A DNA stretch of 64,000 nt from HXMU1420-13 sp024742815. Its GTDB lineage: Bacteria > Bacteroidota > Rhodothermia > Balneolales > Balneolaceae. Under the pieces are notes generated by a model. The model was not told the origin of the DNA. It searched no databases and was given only the letters and a program-made list of their open reading frames with translations. A program made the position numbers and the translations under genes. Location of the stretch: the NCBI GenBank assembly GCA_024742815.1, contig JANSXX010000006.1, forward strand, positions 62,001-126,000, written 5' to 3'. Positions 1-9,379 of the stretch are shown in pieces (within the stretch, counting starts at the first letter, position 1; every line of letters starts with the position of its first letter).

Positions 1-40
1 CTTAATGGATAGTTTACGTAAGCGAGCTGCCCGAGCCTAA
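1..40 (+). CDS. C-terminal end of an upstream gene (partial)
   Basis: Frame 2 is open from the window edge to a TAA at 38-40 and encodes a basic tail ending LRKRAARA. A terminal basic segment directly upstream of a same-strand glycosyltransferase gene is plausible as the end of a real protein, but 12 codons are too few to identify it or to exclude chance. Confidence 0.35.
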   Translation, partial: LMDSLRKRAARA

Positions 41-95
41 GAGTTCTTTTTTTCTGCAGCTATTAACCGTATCTTTAGGGCAAAATTATCAGACG

Positions 96-1118
96 GTGCT
101 AACATCCATAATTAAAGATAAAAAAGGAAAGCAAGGCTACGTTTACGTTAGCTATGGCCATCCAAAGTATTTAAAGCATACCATCGCTTCTGTTGTTACC
201 CTCCGAAGGTACGATCAGAGTAGACCTGTTGCTCTTGCTTGTTCAGATAAACAACGCAAGATTCTTGAAGAACAAGGGCTATCTCACCTTTTTGATGTAA
301 TTCATCCACTGCCGGAAGAACATGCCTCCATCGTTGGATTCAAACACAATGTACATAAGTATATGTTTTTCGAGCAAAATCTTTACTTAGACAGCGATAT
401 TGTTTGGTGTAAAGATCCTGAACCGCTATGGACTTCATTGGCTCCGTTCGAATTCACGATTACCGGTAACCTAGTCTCTGATAGTTTTTTTGGTGCTCCT
501 AAGGGGGTCTCTTTTTTGATTGATGTATTTACAGGTCGCCGAAAGAAAACACTAAAACGTTTTGGGCTTACCTATCTGAGCAGAGTTCAATCAGGAATCA
601 TGTATGCCGCAGATTACGAACTCACCAAACGGGTATGTACGCTTGCAGGCGAAATGTTAGACCGAAAAGATGAAACTCATTTTCGTAGTCGCAAAATGGA
701 ACATGGACGTACGATGGAATCTTGCGAATGGAGTCTAGCGATGGCTATGAGTAAGCTTAATATTTCCGTTTATCCATGGTTGCAAGGCCACGAAAGTCCT
801 CAACTAGATTACATAGCAGATTTGACAGAGCATGACGATGAATATCAGTATGTGAAGTGTAAGTATTACTGCAACGATTTTGTGTATTCATTTCGAGGTT
901 TAAAATCAGAAAAACTCCGATCTCTTCTGATAAGTGTATTCGGTCTTTTACCGGGTAAAGGAGATCATCTATGGACAACCCCTTATTGTTTACACTTTGG
1001 CTGGTATCACCAGAAAGAGCCTTTTTATAAGTTTGCCGAATACGTTTGGAAGCGTCTCACTTTATCTGAAAGTCCTAAGGCAAAAACCGGACAAGTTCTG
1101 AATACCGGAATCAATTAG
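96..1118 (+). CDS. GT-A fold glycosyltransferase, nucleotide-diphospho-sugar transferase type
   Basis: The 340-residue protein has no signal peptide or membrane segment and probably acts in the cytoplasm or at the inner face of the membrane. Residues about 15-60 form an N-terminal Rossmann-like half. The motif YLDSDIVW near residue 97 is the DxD-type metal and nucleotide-sugar binding signature of GT-A transferases, most like GT8 and related families. A conserved-looking HFGWYHQ motif lies near the C-terminus. The start is GTG. The next gene, 9 bp downstream, is a Wzi-type capsule protein and two GT4 genes follow nearby, so a role in making a surface polysaccharide is inferred. Donor and acceptor cannot be told from sequence. 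Confidence 0.75.
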   Translation: MLTSIIKDKKGKQGYVYVSYGHPKYLKHTIASVVTLRRYDQSRPVALACSDKQRKILEEQGLSHLFDVIHPLPEEHASIVGFKHNVHKYMFFEQNLYLDSDIVWCKDPEPLWTSLAPFEFTITGNLVSDSFFGAPKGVSFLIDVFTGRRKKTLKRFGLTYLSRVQSGIMYAADYELTKRVCTLAGEMLDRKDETHFRSRKMEHGRTMESCEWSLAMAMSKLNISVYPWLQGHESPQLDYIADLTEHDDEYQYVKCKYYCNDFVYSFRGLKSEKLRSLLISVFGLLPGKGDHLWTTPYCLHFGWYHQKEPFYKFAEYVWKRLTLSESPKAKTGQVLNTGIN

Positions 1119-1127
1119 CATTACGCC

Positions 1128-2579
1128 ATGGTTGCCCGAATATTTACTGGGATAATTATCCTGATTTCGGCATTCAATTTTGGTAATGAAGTCCAAGCTC
1201 AATTTGATCAGGGTCAATTAATAGTTGAATCTAGATTTTATGCACCAATCTCATCCGGTAAACTTCCCTTTTGGATGTGGGCTAATCAAAGAGGGAAAGT
1301 TAATGAGGAAGGGATAAATGCAATTCAGGATGTGACGTATCGACCTTTAGATTATTCGAAAGGGGCATTTAACATAGAGAGTGGAATTGACGTTACTTTA
1401 TCGAATGGTGTAGATCATTCACTCAATATTTCACAACTCTATGCTGATTTTACTTATAAAAAAGTAGGAGCAAAAGTTGGAAGATTCTTTCAAAGTCAAG
1501 GGCTGAATGATGGCGAACTAGCCATAGGTTCGATGATGAAAAGTAGAAATGCCGGAGCATTAATTGGAGTTTCTGCAGGAACTACTCAATTTAATTCTTT
1601 TCCATTAGCTCAAGGATACTTCAGATACCATGTTGGAATTAGTCATTTTTGGTTTGAGGATGATCGTTATGTTGAAAATGCACTTTTGCATTCCAAGTTT
1701 TTATACCTGCAAATAGATTTATCACCGTTAAAACTAACCGGAGGGATTGTTCACAATGCCATGTGGGGTGGGGTGAGTCCTGATGTTGGCCAAATGCCAC
1801 AATCATTTAACGATTATTTGCGAGTTATTTTTGCTCAAGGCGCAGGCAACGATACAAATGTTGATGCCGAAAGAACCAATGCTTTAGGAAACTCAATTGC
1901 CGCCTACGATTATGGAATATTATGGGATAGCGAGCGTATTGATATGAAAATTACGCGTCTCTTTTATATCGAAGATATCCCGGGAGTGTATTATCGTAGT
2001 GGTTGGGACGGGCAATGGAGCTTCGATTTATTTTTTAAAAACCGCCCCTTTGTTAGCAGAATACGCTACGATTATGTGTACACCATCCGGCAAGATTCTA
2101 AAGTAAGTCAGCCTGATGGAAGAGCTGATTATTATCATCATTACATTTATCAATCCGGTTGGACTAATCAAGGATATGTAATTGGGATGCCTCTTATCAC
2201 ATTCGATGAAGCTACCAATACCATTACAAATAATGTGCTAGTTGCTCAATCTTTTGGGCTTGAACTAACTCCATCGTATAAAACTAGTGTACAACTTTTG
2301 GCTACTTACTCCAGAAACTATGGCACTTGTGATGATATCCTAATTGATGAAAATCGAACTTGTCTATCCAAGCCTAAAATATTGTTGGAAGATGCACATC
2401 CTAGAAACACGCTTCAGAATAATATCCTGAGTACTAAAGCAGTATTAACTTATCAATATGCCGAACATTTGTCTTTTACTTTGAGCCTTGGGTTTGACTC
2501 GATTGAAATGGGAAAAAACAGAACCGGAATTGGGATTGGAATCCGCTACACGATTTGGCCGTCTAATAAGTCGGAGTAG
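1128..2579 (+). CDS. Wzi-family capsule assembly outer-membrane protein
   Basis: This 483-residue protein has an N-terminal signal peptide ending near VQAQ (residue 24), followed by a beta-rich body of a size suited to an 18-strand barrel. The segment GYFRYHVGISHFWFEDDRYV (about residues 166-185), followed by the LLHSKFLYL motif, is typical of the capsule assembly Wzi family of Bacteroidota. Wzi of E. coli is an outer-membrane lectin that anchors group 1 capsule; the same role here is inferred from family membership. It follows the glycosyltransferase by 9 bp and probably shares its transcript. Its 3' end overlaps the convergent GT4 gene by 34 bp. Confidence 0.85.
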   Translation: MVARIFTGIIILISAFNFGNEVQAQFDQGQLIVESRFYAPISSGKLPFWMWANQRGKVNEEGINAIQDVTYRPLDYSKGAFNIESGIDVTLSNGVDHSLNISQLYADFTYKKVGAKVGRFFQSQGLNDGELAIGSMMKSRNAGALIGVSAGTTQFNSFPLAQGYFRYHVGISHFWFEDDRYVENALLHSKFLYLQIDLSPLKLTGGIVHNAMWGGVSPDVGQMPQSFNDYLRVIFAQGAGNDTNVDAERTNALGNSIAAYDYGILWDSERIDMKITRLFYIEDIPGVYYRSGWDGQWSFDLFFKNRPFVSRIRYDYVYTIRQDSKVSQPDGRADYYHHYIYQSGWTNQGYVIGMPLITFDEATNTITNNVLVAQSFGLELTPSYKTSVQLLATYSRNYGTCDDILIDENRTCLSKPKILLEDAHPRNTLQNNILSTKAVLTYQYAEHLSFTLSLGFDSIEMGKNRTGIGIGIRYTIWPSNKSE

Positions 2580-3712
2580 ATACTCAAATATCTTTTTGCG
2601 GTACTTTCCCAACTATACTTAGATACTACTGTCTCTCTGGCAGATTTACCTAAAGAACGACGTTTTTCTGGATTGTTGAGCAAATTCTCGATATCTGAGG
2701 AAAGTTGATGGGAGTTTCCTGGCTCAATCATAATCCCGTTTTTGTTTTGCGTGATGATTTCCGGAATGGAACCCGCATTGGTTGTTATCACCGGTATTCC
2801 ACAAGCCATTGCTTCAACAATGGCGTTTCCAAAACTTTCTTCGAAGGATGGAAGCACGGCCAATGTGGAGGAAGTTATTCGCTTGATTAAATCAGAAACA
2901 CTTAGCCACTCAGTTCGGATGACTTTTCCTGCAAGAGGACCATTTTTATTAGCATTCTCGATCGCCGTTTCAAGTTCACCTCTGCCAATAAAATGAAGTT
3001 CATCAAATTGATTAGCTATGGTAGATGCGGCTTTTAGTAAGGTATCAACACCTTTTTCCTGAGATAACCTGCCAAAAAAGATAATACGCCGTGTTTTTGG
3101 TGAATTTGAAGAGATATCTAGATTAATAAATTCATCAGGAATTCCATTCGGTATCACTTCAAAGGGTTTATCATTAATGGAATAACGATCGCGATACAAC
3201 TGAACGGCGAATTTTGAGGTCGGGCAGTAAATATCACATTCTTGCAGTGACTTTCCCAATAAACTAAACTTGGATTGAAATGGGCTTAACCGTGTCTCTT
3301 TATTTAATTCTTTCACATTTTCAGGAATGTGAGGATAGCGAGGAGTGAGAATGAATGGGAAATTTTTATTAGCTCGTAATGAAGCAATTTCCGAAGATTC
3401 TTCGCCATTCGAATGATAAACCGTTCTTGGTTTAAGTAATTGATTCACAATTTTTGCAACAGCTTTTCCGCTCTGCGCTCTAAACCAGTTTTTCCTATTT
3501 GATTTGATACCCGAGTATTCTGCCCAATGCAGGGTATAAGGTAAAGATGAGGGAGTTTTTATGCGTTCATTGCGGGTTTTTGAGAAAATCAGGTGTACAT
3601 CATACCCTAATGAACTTAATGCTTCCGCTAAATGATGCGTTGAGCGTTGTCCACCACCCGAATATGGTGACCAAGGCGAATAATTAGAGGATAAAATAAT
3701 TCTATAGCTCAA
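2546..3712 (-). CDS. Glycosyltransferase family 4 (GT-B fold)
   Basis: A 388-residue two-domain GT-B protein. The N-terminal half starts with YRIILSSNYSPWSPYSGGGQ, the acceptor-domain opening with a glycine-rich loop. The C-terminal half has IIFFGRLSQEKGVDTLLKA and the EX7E-type stretch EESFGNAIVEAMACGIPVI, which binds the nucleotide-sugar donor in GT4 enzymes. No signal peptide is present. It lies 11 bp downstream of a multi-pass membrane protein on the same strand, so the two are likely cotranscribed. Transfer of a sugar from an NDP-sugar to a glycolipid or polysaccharide intermediate is inferred. Its 3' end overlaps the Wzi gene. Confidence 0.88.
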   Translation of the reverse strand: MSYRIILSSNYSPWSPYSGGGQRSTHHLAEALSSLGYDVHLIFSKTRNERIKTPSSLPYTLHWAEYSGIKSNRKNWFRAQSGKAVAKIVNQLLKPRTVYHSNGEESSEIASLRANKNFPFILTPRYPHIPENVKELNKETRLSPFQSKFSLLGKSLQECDIYCPTSKFAVQLYRDRYSINDKPFEVIPNGIPDEFINLDISSNSPKTRRIIFFGRLSQEKGVDTLLKAASTIANQFDELHFIGRGELETAIENANKNGPLAGKVIRTEWLSVSDLIKRITSSTLAVLPSFEESFGNAIVEAMACGIPVITTNAGSIPEIITQNKNGIMIEPGNSHQLSSDIENLLNNPEKRRSLGKSARETVVSKYSWESTAKRYLSIYSDLLDGQIV

Positions 3713-3723
3713 AGCAGCAATAT

Positions 3724-4686
3724 TTACACAATCGAGGGAATTTCATCTTTATCCAACTCTTCAATGTCTTTTGGTTTGAAAAAGCTAAACACTGCAAAGA
3801 AGATAAAATTTAGAATCTTACCTAGTACACTTCTGGTAAGCATTAATCCGGCAATAGCTGATTCGCTCACGTCTAAGTTTCCTGCAAGTGAAATACTTAA
3901 ACTCACAAATATGAAATCCTTGTTAGGTAAAAATGGAATGCGCGAAAGAATGATTTCAATCGACAAATAGGTGAACCAAACGTACATAGGCGTTTCCGGC
4001 ATTACCACATAAAACATGAGCAGATTAAGAACCTGAACTACTAACAAACGCAACATTTGTATACCAAAAATTGAGAATGCAGTACGCCAACTCATATGTA
4101 TTACATAGTTTCGGAAACGATATAGAACGATAAATAAGACTAAAGCGAAAACAATGCCTGATATCCAATACACCAAATGATCTGCCGTAAACCATTCATC
4201 AATAGGAACCTGTCCGGTAAAGAAAAAAATGGAGAGTAACCCAACTGATACAACGGTGGAAGCTACAGAGGAAATAATATTATTATCCTTTATGGTAAAA
4301 AGGATGTCTTTATCTTTAAGTGACAGATGTTTTTTTGCCCAGACAAAGAAATACAGTTCGCCGGAATAACCGAGTACATCTTTATTATACACGCGCTTAA
4401 TGATGAAGGTAGGGATGCTTTTTATGGCATCGAAAGCCCAAGTGAGGCGATAAATCCAAACTTCGAAGAAAGGTAGTTGGAAATAGGCAATCAAAAAGAA
4501 TAAGTAAAATAATGGTTGGGTGGGTAACGACTCCCAAACGGCCATCCAACCTACATTCGTAAGTTCGATTCCCATCCAAATAACAATGCCCACAAATAAA
4601 AAGCGCTGAAACCATTTGGTAAGAGACTTACCGACTGGTGAATCAAAAAAAGAAGAAAATTGGTGACCTAAATCCTTAAATTGCAT
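3724..4686 (-). CDS. Multi-pass inner-membrane protein, possibly flippase-like
   Basis: The 320-residue protein has about seven to eight hydrophobic segments (near residues 27-47, 60-80, 135-160, 175-200, 210-232, 240-260 and 285-310) and a charged C-terminal tail. I do not recognise a diagnostic motif. The length and layout resemble the flippase-like UPF0104/AglD group often found beside GT4 genes, but this is by context more than sequence. It is first in a two-gene unit with the GT4 gene 11 bp downstream and is divergent from the GT4 gene at 4746, with 59 bp between them for both promoters. Transport of lipid-linked sugars is a guess. Confidence 0.65.
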   Translation of the reverse strand: MQFKDLGHQFSSFFDSPVGKSLTKWFQRFLFVGIVIWMGIELTNVGWMAVWESLPTQPLFYLFFLIAYFQLPFFEVWIYRLTWAFDAIKSIPTFIIKRVYNKDVLGYSGELYFFVWAKKHLSLKDKDILFTIKDNNIISSVASTVVSVGLLSIFFFTGQVPIDEWFTADHLVYWISGIVFALVLFIVLYRFRNYVIHMSWRTAFSIFGIQMLRLLVVQVLNLLMFYVVMPETPMYVWFTYLSIEIILSRIPFLPNKDFIFVSLSISLAGNLDVSESAIAGLMLTRSVLGKILNFIFFAVFSFFKPKDIEELDKDEIPSIV

Positions 4687-4745
4687 GAGTGATAATGATT
4701 TCAGCCGGGAAATATACGAGGATATCGACTTAAGATTTTGATCAT

Positions 4746-5897
4746 ATGCGGCTATTTTTTGTAACGCAAGACTTCCCCCCCGAAACCGGCGGAATACAAA
4801 CCTATTCTTACGAGCATGCTAAAGGCTTAGCTAATCATTTAGATAAAGTTACAGTGATTGCTCCGGGTAAACCAGAAGCTAAAGATTGGGACGCTAAACA
4901 AGCTTTCAGCACCAAGAGAATCTCTATTTCGAATACGTTATTGTTTCTACCTTTGCTTTTTATATTGCCGATTTGGGCAAAAAAAGAAGACACAGAAATT
5001 GTTTTTCATGCTCAATGGCAAACCTTGTTACCCTCTATAATTGCAAAGAAAATGGGGAGGATTAAGCACATTGTTCTTGCCGCACATGCTCGTGAACTAC
5101 TTTTTAACCCATTAGGTAATTCTATTTTAGGTCGTTGGTATAAAAAGTATATGCAGTGGCTGCTTTCCAAAGCTGATTTATTATTGCCAGTAAGCGACTA
5201 TACAAAGCAATTACTAGCTGATTTAGGAGTAAGAGAACGAAAGATTCAGGTATTGATAAATGGAACAGACCCAGATCGGTTTCTCCCTCAGGATGTATCT
5301 ACACAAAGGATAAAACATAAATTGGAAGAAAGCTTTGTAGTACTCACCGTAACCCGATTGGTTGAGCGAAAAGGCATAGATATCGTGTTAAAAGCTTTAA
5401 GTGTTTTAAAGAATGCAATCCCGAATATCAGATATCTTATCGTTGGTGAAGGACCTGATCGCGAAAAACTTGAGCAATTAGCTCAAACATTGGAAGTTGA
5501 TCACTTGGTTACTTTTTGTGGAAAAGTGCCTTACAATGAGCTAAATAGCTACTATAATTTGTGCGATGTATTTGTATTGCCCTCGAAAACGGCAACCCCC
5601 GATGTTGAAGGTTTTGGAATTGTTTTTTTAGAAGCTAATGCATGTTCAAAGCCGGTTATTGGTACTTATTCTGGCGGAATACCCAGCGCAATAATTCATG
5701 AAAAAACGGGTTTATTGGTAGAAGAAGAGAATCCAACGGAACTTTCGCATGCGATACTCCAATTATACAACAGTAAGGATTTTGCTCAAGAATTAGGACA
5801 ACAGGGATTACATCGAGTACAAACTGAAGCTAATTGGGAAGCTCTTTCATCACAATTATATCATCATCTACAACAACTTAAATCACTCTCAGAATGA
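4746..5897 (+). CDS. Glycosyltransferase family 4 (GT-B fold)
   Basis: This 383-residue GT4 protein opens with the hallmark FVTQDFPPETGGIQTYSYE, the glycine-rich loop of the acceptor domain. The donor domain carries VLTVTRLVERKGIDIVLKA, the GEGPDREKLE loop and the EGFGIVFLEANACSKPVIG stretch, corresponding to the EX7E motif. Homologues with this N-terminus include mannosyltransferases of the PimB type, but donor specificity is not predictable here. The stop codon overlaps the next ATG (ATGA), so translation is probably coupled to the DUF3047 gene. No signal peptide; cytoplasmic or peripheral membrane location is expected. Confidence 0.9.
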   Translation: MRLFFVTQDFPPETGGIQTYSYEHAKGLANHLDKVTVIAPGKPEAKDWDAKQAFSTKRISISNTLLFLPLLFILPIWAKKEDTEIVFHAQWQTLLPSIIAKKMGRIKHIVLAAHARELLFNPLGNSILGRWYKKYMQWLLSKADLLLPVSDYTKQLLADLGVRERKIQVLINGTDPDRFLPQDVSTQRIKHKLEESFVVLTVTRLVERKGIDIVLKALSVLKNAIPNIRYLIVGEGPDREKLEQLAQTLEVDHLVTFCGKVPYNELNSYYNLCDVFVLPSKTATPDVEGFGIVFLEANACSKPVIGTYSGGIPSAIIHEKTGLLVEEENPTELSHAILQLYNSKDFAQELGQQGLHRVQTEANWEALSSQLYHHLQQLKSLSE

Positions 5898-6619
5898 ACG
5901 TAGTTTTAATTCTGTACCTCTCACTTATTCAATTAGTTTTAATACCGGCCAGCCAGGAATTGCATGAAGTATTTCCCATAGAAGATTTCGAGTCGGGCGA
6001 GATTGGTGGCTTACCCATCGGATGGTTTAATCAAAAAGGAAATCTTGCAACCAAAGACTTCAGTGCCGATTTACGAACCACTTATAATTATCAGATTTTA
6101 GAAGAACGTAACAACAAATTTCTAAGATTTGAAGGCACTTATGGAAAACACATGAGCTTTCCATTAATAAATAAAGACGAGGTAGACATTTATAATACTC
6201 CAATTCTATCCTGGAAGTGGCGGGTACATCAGGCACCTAAAAATGGTAATGAGGATGATGACAACCGAAATGATGTAGCCGCGAGTATTTATGTAGCTTT
6301 TGATATGGGACGGGTTGCGCTCTTCAAGAAAGTACCCAAAACTATTCGATATACTTGGAGTAGCACATTACCAGAAGGAACCGAGCTCTCAAAATTTTAC
6401 GGCAACCAAAAGATTGTTGTGATGGGGCAGGGGGAAAACACAAATGGTAATTGGAAATCATTTAGCCGAAATATTGTAGAAGATTACAAACGCCTATTTG
6501 GGGATAATCCACCTGCAAAGCCAATCGCCATCTTAATCTTAAGTGATGCGAACAATACCGATTCACCTGCAAAGGCTGATTACGATGACATCATGTTACA
6601 TTCCAAACATTCTAATTAG
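5894..6619 (+). CDS. Exported DUF3047 domain protein
   Basis: A 241-residue protein with an N-terminal hydrophobic signal (residues 1-20). The body matches the DUF3047 pattern: FESGEIGGLPIGW near the start, then LSWKWRVHQAP with an acidic DDDNRNDVAASIYVAFD segment, and IRYTWSS. The family is found in periplasmic proteins of unknown function with a jelly-roll-like beta structure. It overlaps the GT4 gene by 4 bp and is followed 53 bp later by an RND exporter. A periplasmic helper in glycolipid handling is an inference from this context only. Confidence 0.8.
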   Translation: MNVVLILYLSLIQLVLIPASQELHEVFPIEDFESGEIGGLPIGWFNQKGNLATKDFSADLRTTYNYQILEERNNKFLRFEGTYGKHMSFPLINKDEVDIYNTPILSWKWRVHQAPKNGNEDDDNRNDVAASIYVAFDMGRVALFKKVPKTIRYTWSSTLPEGTELSKFYGNQKIVVMGQGENTNGNWKSFSRNIVEDYKRLFGDNPPAKPIAILILSDANNTDSPAKADYDDIMLHSKHSN

Positions 6620-6672
6620 CCGTTAAAATTCTTATTTTGGTAAGATTTTAAACCTTTGGAGATAACCAATTC

Positions 6673-9183
6673 ATGAAGCAGATTTTGAGGTTATTTAAGC
6701 CTCTTTTAGCACTTAACATTTCTCATCCGTTTGTGGTAATAGGGGTAAGCCTGATCATCGCGGCAGTTTCTGCTTATTTCGCTATTCAGCTAAAGGTGGA
6801 TACCGATATTGCGAATCTCCTCCCAAAAGATCACCCAAATGTACTGGCTCTGAATAAACTTCAGGAAACTGTGGGCGGTGAAACGGAAATGCAGGTGGCA
6901 ATAAAGTCGCCCAGTTTCGAAGCAAATAAAGCATTTGCTGAAGCTCTTATCCCGAAAAGTTTAGAGCTTTTCTATGATCGATATGATGATTTTTATTTCA
7001 AAAGAGCTGAATATCGCAAGGATACGGAAGTAATAAAAAACAATGCCTTGTATTTGGCGAGTAACGAAGAGCTCGACGAGATCATCTTTTGGTTAGAGGA
7101 TGAAATTTATTACGCGAAGGAAGAAGCTAATCCATTTTTTGTAGACTTCGAAGACGATTTTGAGGATGAAGAAAGCGTTGAAGAAGAAGATCCTGCCGAA
7201 GACTTCAAAGAAAGTTACAACACATTAGTACCATCCGAATATCCTGTAAATGAAGACAGCACTATTATGGTGATAAAGTTCTTCCCTACCGGCTCTAAAA
7301 GTGATATTCAGTATTTGGAAGATATGTTCGCGGTGTATGACTCTTTGATCGCTTCACTTGATCCTGCAAGTTTTCACCCGGAAATGGAAGTGCAATTCGG
7401 AGGTAGATTGAAACGCCATCTCGAAGAATTAACCTCTATCATGAATGATGTCCTCGGTAGTTTTGCATCGGGGATAAGTAGTGTTGTTCTTTTAGTGATG
7501 CTCTACTTTTTTATCAAAAAATACCTGCATTATCGTAATGGCGATGAAAGTGAGCGTAAATATAGTATTTGGAGTCATGTGCTTCGAATGCCTATTCCGG
7601 TATTAATTATTGGTATCCCACTGGTGTTTAGTTTGATCTGGACGTTCGGTCTCACTTACTTTTATCTGGGTATGTTGAATACCATGACATCGGTGCTGGC
7701 TGTGATATTATTTGGCTTGGGGATTGATTACGGGATTCATTATTACGCAAGATACATCGAATTACGTTCTTCCGGTTTATCGGTAGAAGAAGCCATTTAT
7801 GCTACCAATGGCAAAACGGGTGAGGCTATTTTAGTAAGTGCTTTCACTACAGCTTGTGCATTGTATGTGTTAATGTTTGCTGATTTTAGAGGATTCTCCG
7901 AATTCGGATTTATATCGGGAACTGGGATTCTGTTAGCACTTTTTTCAATGTTATATGTATTGCCATCGTTGTTGGTGATTTTTGAAAAGTATAATCTGAT
8001 TTTATTCAGCAAAAACGATCAAGAGCAATTGGATCTAACTCCACATAGATATCCTTTCGCAAGAGTAGTAGTTGTGTTAGGATTGGTGGCTTCGGCCTTC
8101 GTAATCGGATATTCAGACAATCTGAAATTCCAGTATGATTTTGGCAAGCTGGAACCAACCTATCCTGAATATGAGAAATTCCGAAAAGTGGCTGGGCAAG
8201 TTGGCGATTCAAACAAAAGGAATCCGGCATATATCATTGCAGACTCTGATGAAGAAGTAGATATGCTCATTGAATCACTACGTGAGATTGTCGATTCAGA
8301 TACCAATTCACCTACGGTTCAAAGTGTAGAGTCGTTACAAGAGCGTTTCCCATCTACTGAAGAGGAATCGGAAGAGAAACTAGAAAAGATTGCTTATGTA
8401 AGAGAGCTTCTTCAAGATCCATTTTTGGTGAATAGGGAGGATGAAGATTTAGAAAAGCTTCGACAAGCAGCCCAAAGCCGAGAACCACTCACCATCGATC
8501 AAATTCCTGATTATCTGAAATCAAGATTCATAACCAAAGATGGAGAAGTAGGGCGATTTGTGATCATTTATCCATCTGTTGGGCTTTCAGATGGACGAAA
8601 ATCAATCGCATTTAAAGATGATGTAGGAGTGGTAGAACTATCCAACGGTAAAACATATCATGCTGCAAGTACAAGCATTGTAGCAGCTAGTATGTTGGAT
8701 TTGATGCGTACTGAAAGTCCGTACATGGTGGGTGCTACCTTCATAATTATCTATCTATTCATGATTTTTACCTTCCGCTCATTTAGATGGTCGGTAATTT
8801 CAATGTTACCTCTTTTGGTTGGTTTACTCTGGTTGTTTGGATTGATGATGATTTTCGACTTTCAGTTTAATTTCTACAACTTGGTTGTACTTCCGGCGAT
8901 TTTGGGTATCGGGTGCGACAGTGGTGTTCATCTTGCACATCGATACAGAGAAGAGGGAAAAGATAGTATGTGGGCGGTATTGTCGAGTACCGGTCAGCAC
9001 ATAACAATGGGTAGTTTTACAACCATGCTTGGTTTTGCCGGTTTAATTTTTACAGCGCATCCCGGACTGCAATCGTTAGGAGTAATGGCAGTAATGGGTA
9101 TAGGAATGACTTTGTTAACCTCTATTACCTTTTTACCGGCGTTAATACAATGGTTAGAAGATAGAAATTGGATTCGATTTTAA
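6673..9183 (+). CDS. RND superfamily (MMPL) exporter, HpnN-like
   Basis: The 836-residue protein shows the duplicated RND layout: a first transmembrane helix (about residues 20-42), a large periplasmic loop carrying an acidic stretch near 157-175, a cluster of five helices (about 255-440), a second helix (about 457-475), a second loop, and a final cluster (about 680-830). The motif GLGIDYGIHYYARY in the first half and its counterpart GIGCDSGVHLAHRYREEG in the second carry the intramembrane aspartates used for proton coupling. This is the MMPL/HpnN type that moves hydrophobic lipids, not the tripartite drug-efflux type. A hopanoid or glycolipid cargo is inferred; no hopanoid genes are visible. 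A hairpin at 9193-9214 follows. Confidence 0.85.
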   Translation: MKQILRLFKPLLALNISHPFVVIGVSLIIAAVSAYFAIQLKVDTDIANLLPKDHPNVLALNKLQETVGGETEMQVAIKSPSFEANKAFAEALIPKSLELFYDRYDDFYFKRAEYRKDTEVIKNNALYLASNEELDEIIFWLEDEIYYAKEEANPFFVDFEDDFEDEESVEEEDPAEDFKESYNTLVPSEYPVNEDSTIMVIKFFPTGSKSDIQYLEDMFAVYDSLIASLDPASFHPEMEVQFGGRLKRHLEELTSIMNDVLGSFASGISSVVLLVMLYFFIKKYLHYRNGDESERKYSIWSHVLRMPIPVLIIGIPLVFSLIWTFGLTYFYLGMLNTMTSVLAVILFGLGIDYGIHYYARYIELRSSGLSVEEAIYATNGKTGEAILVSAFTTACALYVLMFADFRGFSEFGFISGTGILLALFSMLYVLPSLLVIFEKYNLILFSKNDQEQLDLTPHRYPFARVVVVLGLVASAFVIGYSDNLKFQYDFGKLEPTYPEYEKFRKVAGQVGDSNKRNPAYIIADSDEEVDMLIESLREIVDSDTNSPTVQSVESLQERFPSTEEESEEKLEKIAYVRELLQDPFLVNREDEDLEKLRQAAQSREPLTIDQIPDYLKSRFITKDGEVGRFVIIYPSVGLSDGRKSIAFKDDVGVVELSNGKTYHAASTSIVAASMLDLMRTESPYMVGATFIIIYLFMIFTFRSFRWSVISMLPLLVGLLWLFGLMMIFDFQFNFYNLVVLPAILGIGCDSGVHLAHRYREEGKDSMWAVLSSTGQHITMGSFTTMLGFAGLIFTAHPGLQSLGVMAVMGIGMTLLTSITFLPALIQWLEDRNWIRF

Positions 9184-9186
9184 GCA

Positions 9187-9214
9187 TAAAAAAGCCAGCT
9201 ATTTCTAGCTGGCT
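9187..9214 (-). terminator. Intrinsic terminator, mainly for the minus strand
   Basis: A perfect 8-bp stem, AGCCAGCT (9193-9200) with AGCTGGCT (9207-9214), encloses a 6-nt loop. On the minus strand the stem is followed by a run of T (9193-9188), so it fits the end of the mini-protein operon. It may also stop transcription from the RND gene on the other strand. Confidence 0.75.
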
Positions 9215-9232
9215 CATCTTGTGGTCATCTAA

Positions 9233-9379
9233 TTATTTAGGTAAGCCCAAGGCAAATTTTCCAAGTTTATAGGCAAATCTGTACGTTCCGAATTCAAATT
9301 TCTTTTCTTTCTTCGGAATGAGATCACCCGCATAAAATGCTTTCAAGTTTACTTGCTTCTTTTTTTCGGATTCTTTCAT
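9233..9379 (-). CDS. Small basic protein of 48 residues, coupled to the upstream mini-gene
   Basis: An ATG at 9379 opens a 48-codon frame ending at TAA 9233-9235. The ATG overlaps the TGA of the preceding 68-residue gene (ATGA), a classical sign of translational coupling, and a terminator follows 19 bp after the stop. The product begins MKESEKKKQ, is rich in lysine and aromatic residues, and ends YKLGKFALGLPK. I recognise no family. The basic, partly hydrophobic tail could bind membrane or nucleic acid. The coupling and terminator, rather than its length, support it as real. Confidence 0.6.
   Translation of the reverse strand: MKESEKKKQVNLKAFYAGDLIPKKEKKFEFGTYRFAYKLGKFALGLPK

Noticed and set aside
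757..978. 73-codon minus-strand frame within the first glycosyltransferase gene
   Set aside because: It is antisense to a well-supported gene and has no recognisable features.
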